Of a stretch of 26,531 nucleotides of DNA, positions 23,322 to 26,531 are shown piece by piece. The DNA comes from Dehalococcoidia bacterium. Lineage in GTDB: Bacteria; Chloroflexota; Dehalococcoidia; SAR202; UBA826. The notes under the pieces are model-generated. The model was not told where the DNA came from and made no database searches. It saw nothing but the letters and a program-made list of their open reading frames with translations. The translations under genes and the position numbers were made by a program. Position 1 is the first letter of the stretch, and each line of letters opens with the position of its first letter. The DNA is taken from assembly GCA_012965485.1 (NCBI GenBank), contig DTSF01000228.1, positions 1 through 26,531 of the forward strand, read 5' to 3'.

Positions 23322-24047
23322 ATGGCCAACAAAATTATTTCGAACATGAAAGAGGGTAAGAAATCCTATGGCATATCTTTAAGTTTTTATGCCGACGAGA
23401 TGGTGGAACTTGCTGGGGCTATGGGTCTGGACTTTGTGAACTATGATGGGCAACATGCTCCGGTCACACCAGAAACGATAGACAGGTTCTGCAGAATGTG
23501 TGACGGATGGGGAGTAACCCCCACGATGCGTGTCCCGGACCAGATACCTAGCAACATATTGAATTATATTGACCGCGGAATAAAAGCCTTAACGATTCCC
23601 TTTGTGAACACTCGTGAGGAAGCGGAAGCGATGGTAGATTGCTGCTATTTTGCACCGACGGGGCATCGAAGTTACACCAGTAAAAGAGTTCAGAGATTTG
23701 GATTGATCGATGACCTGAAGCAAATGATGCAAGACACAAATGACGACCTTTTGCTTATGCCACAAATAGAAGATATTAAGGCCTATAACAATTTGGATGA
23801 AATACTGAAGGTGAATGAAATAAATGTATTTGCCGGCGGTCCAAATGACCTTGCCCAATCCATGGGATTCCCAGGCCAACCTGACCATCCTAACTGCATT
23901 AAAGTCACCGATGAAGGAACTGAAAAGATACATGCTGCAGGTAAGTTCCGGAATGAAGACATAATGGTGTCAGTAGATGCCACCATTGCTGTTCGTGACT
24001 CTGTTAGAGAAATGATGGAAGGTGGTAGTGGGATCAGGGGATACTAA
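23322..24047 (+). CDS. HpcH/HpaI-type aldolase, divergent second copy
   Basis: ATG 23322 is preferred over the in-frame TTG at 23301 because AGGAG (23308-23312) lies between them. The 241-residue product keeps the family's key positions: His45, Arg70 (TMRVP), Glu150 (PQIEDI) and Asp176 (GPNDLAQSMG). The residue before the His is Gln (YDGQHAPVTPE) where the other aldolase here and most relatives have Glu-His-Gly. The reaction should be retro-aldol cleavage yielding pyruvate or a related keto acid plus an aldehyde, but the changed loop suggests a different substrate. The C-terminus (VSVDATIAVRDSVREMM) differs from the copy at 15132. The FIST gene begins nine bases after its stop. Confidence 0.86.
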   Translation: MANKIISNMKEGKKSYGISLSFYADEMVELAGAMGLDFVNYDGQHAPVTPETIDRFCRMCDGWGVTPTMRVPDQIPSNILNYIDRGIKALTIPFVNTREEAEAMVDCCYFAPTGHRSYTSKRVQRFGLIDDLKQMMQDTNDDLLLMPQIEDIKAYNNLDEILKVNEINVFAGGPNDLAQSMGFPGQPDHPNCIKVTDEGTEKIHAAGKFRNEDIMVSVDATIAVRDSVREMMEGGSGIRGY

Positions 24048-24056
24048 AAAATCATC

Positions 24057-25238
24057 ATGAAATGGTCTTCCAAAATATCTGATGCCACGGATTTTGAAAC
24101 AGCGGTAAGAGAATGCTTGACTGGAATTGAAGCAGACTTATCCGTGCAGCCCGATATTTTGATCGCATTTGTATCTCCGGATTTTGAACCTTCCTATCCA
24201 AATTTGCCTTGTTTGATTTCTGAATATTTCCCAGAGACCATATTGATTGGATGTTCAGGTAACGGTGTCATAGGAAACGGTATGGAGGTTGAACATAGAG
24301 CGGGGATCTCTTTAACGGGTGCCGAAATGCCGAATGTGTCAATTACACCGTTCCACATTAATGATATTGAATTACCGGATGGCGACCAGGGACCTGAAAA
24401 GTGGGAAAGCCTTTTCAAGGTAAAAAACATTTCGGAACCGAAATTCATCATCCTTGCAGACCCTTTCAGCGTGGAGATCCAAAATCTTGTCAATGGTATG
24501 GATTATGCTTTTCCTAACTCCACAATAATTGGTGGGATCGCAAGCGGTGGGTCCCAACAGGGTACCAATGCTATTTATTTGAACAGGGATACCTTTGCGG
24601 GTGGTGTCGTCGGGATAGCCTTGCATGGTGATATAGAAATAGACACTATTGTCGCCCAGGGCTGCAAACCAATCGGCACCTTGATGAACATCACAGAATG
24701 TGAGGGTAATATCCTTACAGGCCTTGATAACAACCCTCCATTTGAAGTTTTGTCAGGAATATATAACAACCTCTCCGATTCAGATCAGCAATTATTCCAA
24801 CATTCCTTATTTATGGGCATAGTGAATGATCCTTTCATTGATGTTCCTAACAACGGGGATTTTTTAATCCGTAACATCGTTGGGGCAAATCCCGAAGAAG
24901 GCAAAATAGCAATCGGTGAAATACTGAAAGAAGGTCAGCTAGTCCAATTCCACCTCCGTGACTCAGATACTTCCTCAGAAAATCTAAAAATCATGCTAGA
25001 AGACTATAAATCGGATCAAGAAAAGAATGATCAATATGGAGCCCTCTTATTTTCATGTCTAGGAAGGGGTTCATACCTATATGGAAAAGCTAACCATGAT
25101 ACGAATATGTTTAAGGATCTTATAGGAGAAATCCCTCTAACAGGTTTTTTCTGCAACGGAGAAATTGGCCCTGTAGGGGATACCACGTACGTTCATGGGT
25201 ACACAAGCTCGTTTGGGATAATTACACCGAAAAAATAG
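24057..25238 (+). CDS. FIST-domain sensory protein (FIST N and C domains)
   Basis: The 393-residue protein contains FIST-N (about 30-220, with ILIAFVSPDF, TILIGCSGNGVIG and NSTIIGGIASGG) followed by FIST-C (about 225-385, with GALLFSCLGRG and LTGFFCNGEIGPVG then HGYTSSFGII). FIST domains are proposed small-ligand sensing modules, possibly for amino acids or similar compounds, often fused to signalling domains. This one is stand-alone with no kinase, GGDEF or methyl-accepting domain and no membrane helix. It starts nine bases after the aldolase stop without a clear ribosome binding site, so it is probably translated by coupling. Sensing or binding a substrate of the preceding enzymes is an inference. 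Confidence 0.86.
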   Translation: MKWSSKISDATDFETAVRECLTGIEADLSVQPDILIAFVSPDFEPSYPNLPCLISEYFPETILIGCSGNGVIGNGMEVEHRAGISLTGAEMPNVSITPFHINDIELPDGDQGPEKWESLFKVKNISEPKFIILADPFSVEIQNLVNGMDYAFPNSTIIGGIASGGSQQGTNAIYLNRDTFAGGVVGIALHGDIEIDTIVAQGCKPIGTLMNITECEGNILTGLDNNPPFEVLSGIYNNLSDSDQQLFQHSLFMGIVNDPFIDVPNNGDFLIRNIVGANPEEGKIAIGEILKEGQLVQFHLRDSDTSSENLKIMLEDYKSDQEKNDQYGALLFSCLGRGSYLYGKANHDTNMFKDLIGEIPLTGFFCNGEIGPVGDTTYVHGYTSSFGIITPKK

Positions 25239-25251
25239 TAATAAATCCCAA

Positions 25252-26424
25252 CTAAAACATCCTACTCTGGGGATCCAGGCCGAGAAAAAATTGTCCAGCG
25301 GTATCGTAATGTGACATTCTTCCCTGAATCTGTTGGGCAATCACCTTCACATCTTGCATACGCCTTTGTATCGGACTAGTCTCAAATATTGCTGTCGCTC
25401 CACTTAGAGAATAAGCTATGTCTGCTACCTTAACTGCCTCTCTGATTGCATGTGTGCTGGAAAGCCTCAAATTTATTCTCCTTTCCAAAGGTATTATTCT
25501 TTCTTTAACCGCACTTTCCCACACAGCTTCAGCGCTGTCTCTAAGATACAATTTAGCCGATCTCCATATCGCTTCAGCCTGCCCAATTTCACGTTGAACA
25601 AAAGGTTGCTTCCTAAGTAGTTCTTGCTCTTGAGGGGTTTTAGCCGATGATAATTGGATCACATCATTTAGAGCACCCCTCGCCACTCCTAATGCCGTGG
25701 TTGCAAATCCCGAACAAAACAAAAGGCTTTTAGGAATTAGATATATCGGCCCTTCTTCCCTAGGCGATCCACCTTCAATGAATGAATGGGACTCCGGCAC
25801 AAATAAATCTTTGGCTGTGAAACTAAAACTCCCGGTGCCTCTCAATCCATTAACTTCCCATGTGTCGATAAATTCGACTTCCTCTTTTGGAATCATCATA
25901 TTGCGCATCTCAGGAGATTCACCATCCTCCAACACCCTACCTTTGATAGGAGTCAAAGCCACCACCCATTTTGCGTGACGAGAACCAGAACTGAAATTCC
26001 ATCTACCACTCAACCGATATCCACCTTCAACCGAAACCGCCGTGGGGGAGACAGGGGGGCCGTTAGATAAAACAACGGTGGGATCGGACCAGATCTCCTG
26101 AGCTAACTCCTTAGGCATAAAGGCAGATAAGGTAGACAACACGTTATTTTGATTAAAACACCAGCCCACACTACCATCAGCCTCTGCAATAACCGCAACC
26201 AGTTCTAGAAATTCTAGATAATCTATCTCATATCCCCCAACAGACTTGGGAATATAAAGCCTAAAAAGTCCTTCTTCGGCCATTTCTGATGCCAGCCGAG
26301 GAGGTATTTCTCTACTTTCGGAAATTACCCGCGATGCATCAAGAATTTTAGGGACAAACCCCTTAGCAACATCAAGAAAGGAAAAGTTCCTATTTAGCGC
26401 CGAATCAGTCTTTATCTCAACCAT
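25252..26424 (-). CDS. Acyl-CoA-dehydrogenase-fold flavin monooxygenase (group D, HsaA/DszC-like)
   Basis: The 390-residue protein has the acyl-CoA dehydrogenase fold: an N-terminal helical part (about 15-115, with IPKSVGGYEIDYLEFLELV), a beta domain (about 120-220, GYRLSGRWNFSSGSRHAKWV and DTWEVNGLRGTGSFSF) and a C-terminal helical bundle. Residues such as DGSVGWCFNQNN and SGRWNFSSGS are typical of oxygenase components such as HsaA, DszC and p-hydroxyphenylacetate hydroxylase C2, which use reduced flavin from a partner reductase to hydroxylate aromatic or heterocyclic compounds. A true acyl-CoA dehydrogenase is less likely. No reductase is adjacent. AAAGG precedes the ATG. It converges on the FIST gene with 13 bases between stops. 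Confidence 0.87.
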   Translation of the reverse strand: MVEIKTDSALNRNFSFLDVAKGFVPKILDASRVISESREIPPRLASEMAEEGLFRLYIPKSVGGYEIDYLEFLELVAVIAEADGSVGWCFNQNNVLSTLSAFMPKELAQEIWSDPTVVLSNGPPVSPTAVSVEGGYRLSGRWNFSSGSRHAKWVVALTPIKGRVLEDGESPEMRNMMIPKEEVEFIDTWEVNGLRGTGSFSFTAKDLFVPESHSFIEGGSPREEGPIYLIPKSLLFCSGFATTALGVARGALNDVIQLSSAKTPQEQELLRKQPFVQREIGQAEAIWRSAKLYLRDSAEAVWESAVKERIIPLERRINLRLSSTHAIREAVKVADIAYSLSGATAIFETSPIQRRMQDVKVIAQQIQGRMSHYDTAGQFFLGLDPQSRMF

Positions 26425-26447
26425 AAAACCTTTAATACGAAAACGAT

Positions 26448-26453
26448 AGTATA
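26448..26453 (-). promoter_or_regulatory. Candidate -10 box for the group D monooxygenase gene
   Basis: On the minus strand this reads TATACT, 24 bases before the ATG at 26424, placing a start near 26441. No strong -35 box is present; TTGGTG lies 19 bases upstream. Beyond it, up to the window end, nothing else is recognised; an ATG at 26511 runs off the edge. Confidence 0.35.
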
Positions 26454-26531
26454 GTCATTATTAATTTAATCCCACCAATAATAACTAATTTGGCGGCGAA
26501 GATACCACCATGAATTTTCATTGTATTATCT

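Noticed and set aside
1..26531. tRNA, rRNA, CRISPR array, insertion sequence or prophage
   Set aside because: No cloverleaf, regularly spaced repeats, transposase, integrase or phage structural gene was seen.

Overview
The window reads as a chromosomal segment of a free-living heterotrophic bacterium rich in catabolic enzymes. Gene density is high, base composition is moderately AT-rich, and TTG/GTG starts occur beside GGAG-type ribosome binding sites. It holds two enolase-superfamily proteins, three luciferase-like (LLM) flavin oxidoreductases, a Ddn-like deazaflavin oxidoreductase, two HpcH/HpaI aldolases, two short-chain dehydrogenases (SDRs), a CaiB-type CoA transferase, an amidase, an amidohydrolase and a LinB-type haloalkane dehalogenase. 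That mix resembles published descriptions of marine SAR202 Chloroflexota, which have expanded enolase-superfamily and flavin-monooxygenase families. The assignment is inference from gene content; there is no rRNA or marker gene here.

Layout. 1-513: 3' end of an aldo/keto reductase. 529-1899 (-): amidohydrolase. 2086-7151 (+): tandem-repeat protein, SDR, MFS transporter, rhamnonate-dehydratase-like enolase-superfamily protein, cyclase-family hydrolase. 8876-7408 (-): FlK-like thioesterase then zinc alcohol dehydrogenase, divergent from the haloalkane dehalogenase at 9013-9900 (+). 11133-9904 (-): second MFS transporter. 11235-17124 (+): amidase, second enolase-superfamily protein, CoA transferase, aldolase and LLM oxidoreductase, closely spaced and probably one operon. 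17125-17571: the only long non-coding gap; its right half carries a candidate cysteine-responsive attenuator. 17572-19735 (+): 1-Cys peroxiredoxin, DUF4395 membrane protein, SDR. 19913-25238 (+): Ddn-like protein, two LLM oxidoreductases, MazG-like pyrophosphatase, VOC protein, second aldolase, FIST protein. 26424-25252 (-): acyl-CoA-dehydrogenase-fold monooxygenase.

How the genes may work together. Dehydration of hydroxy or sugar acids (enolase superfamily) followed by retro-aldol cleavage (HpcH/HpaI), with amidase, cyclase-type hydrolase, CoA transferase and transporters, suggests uptake and stepwise breakdown of carboxylic acids. The flavin oxidoreductases would open less reactive substrates. 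The dehalogenase, alcohol dehydrogenase and thioesterase could form a small organohalogen module.

The most notable signal is the leader of the peroxiredoxin-DUF4395 genes. It has a 21-codon ORF containing Cys-Ser-Cys-Cys, three overlapping hairpins that exclude one another, and an intrinsic terminator ending just before the ribosome binding site. This is the geometry of ribosome-mediated transcription attenuation tuned to cysteine supply.
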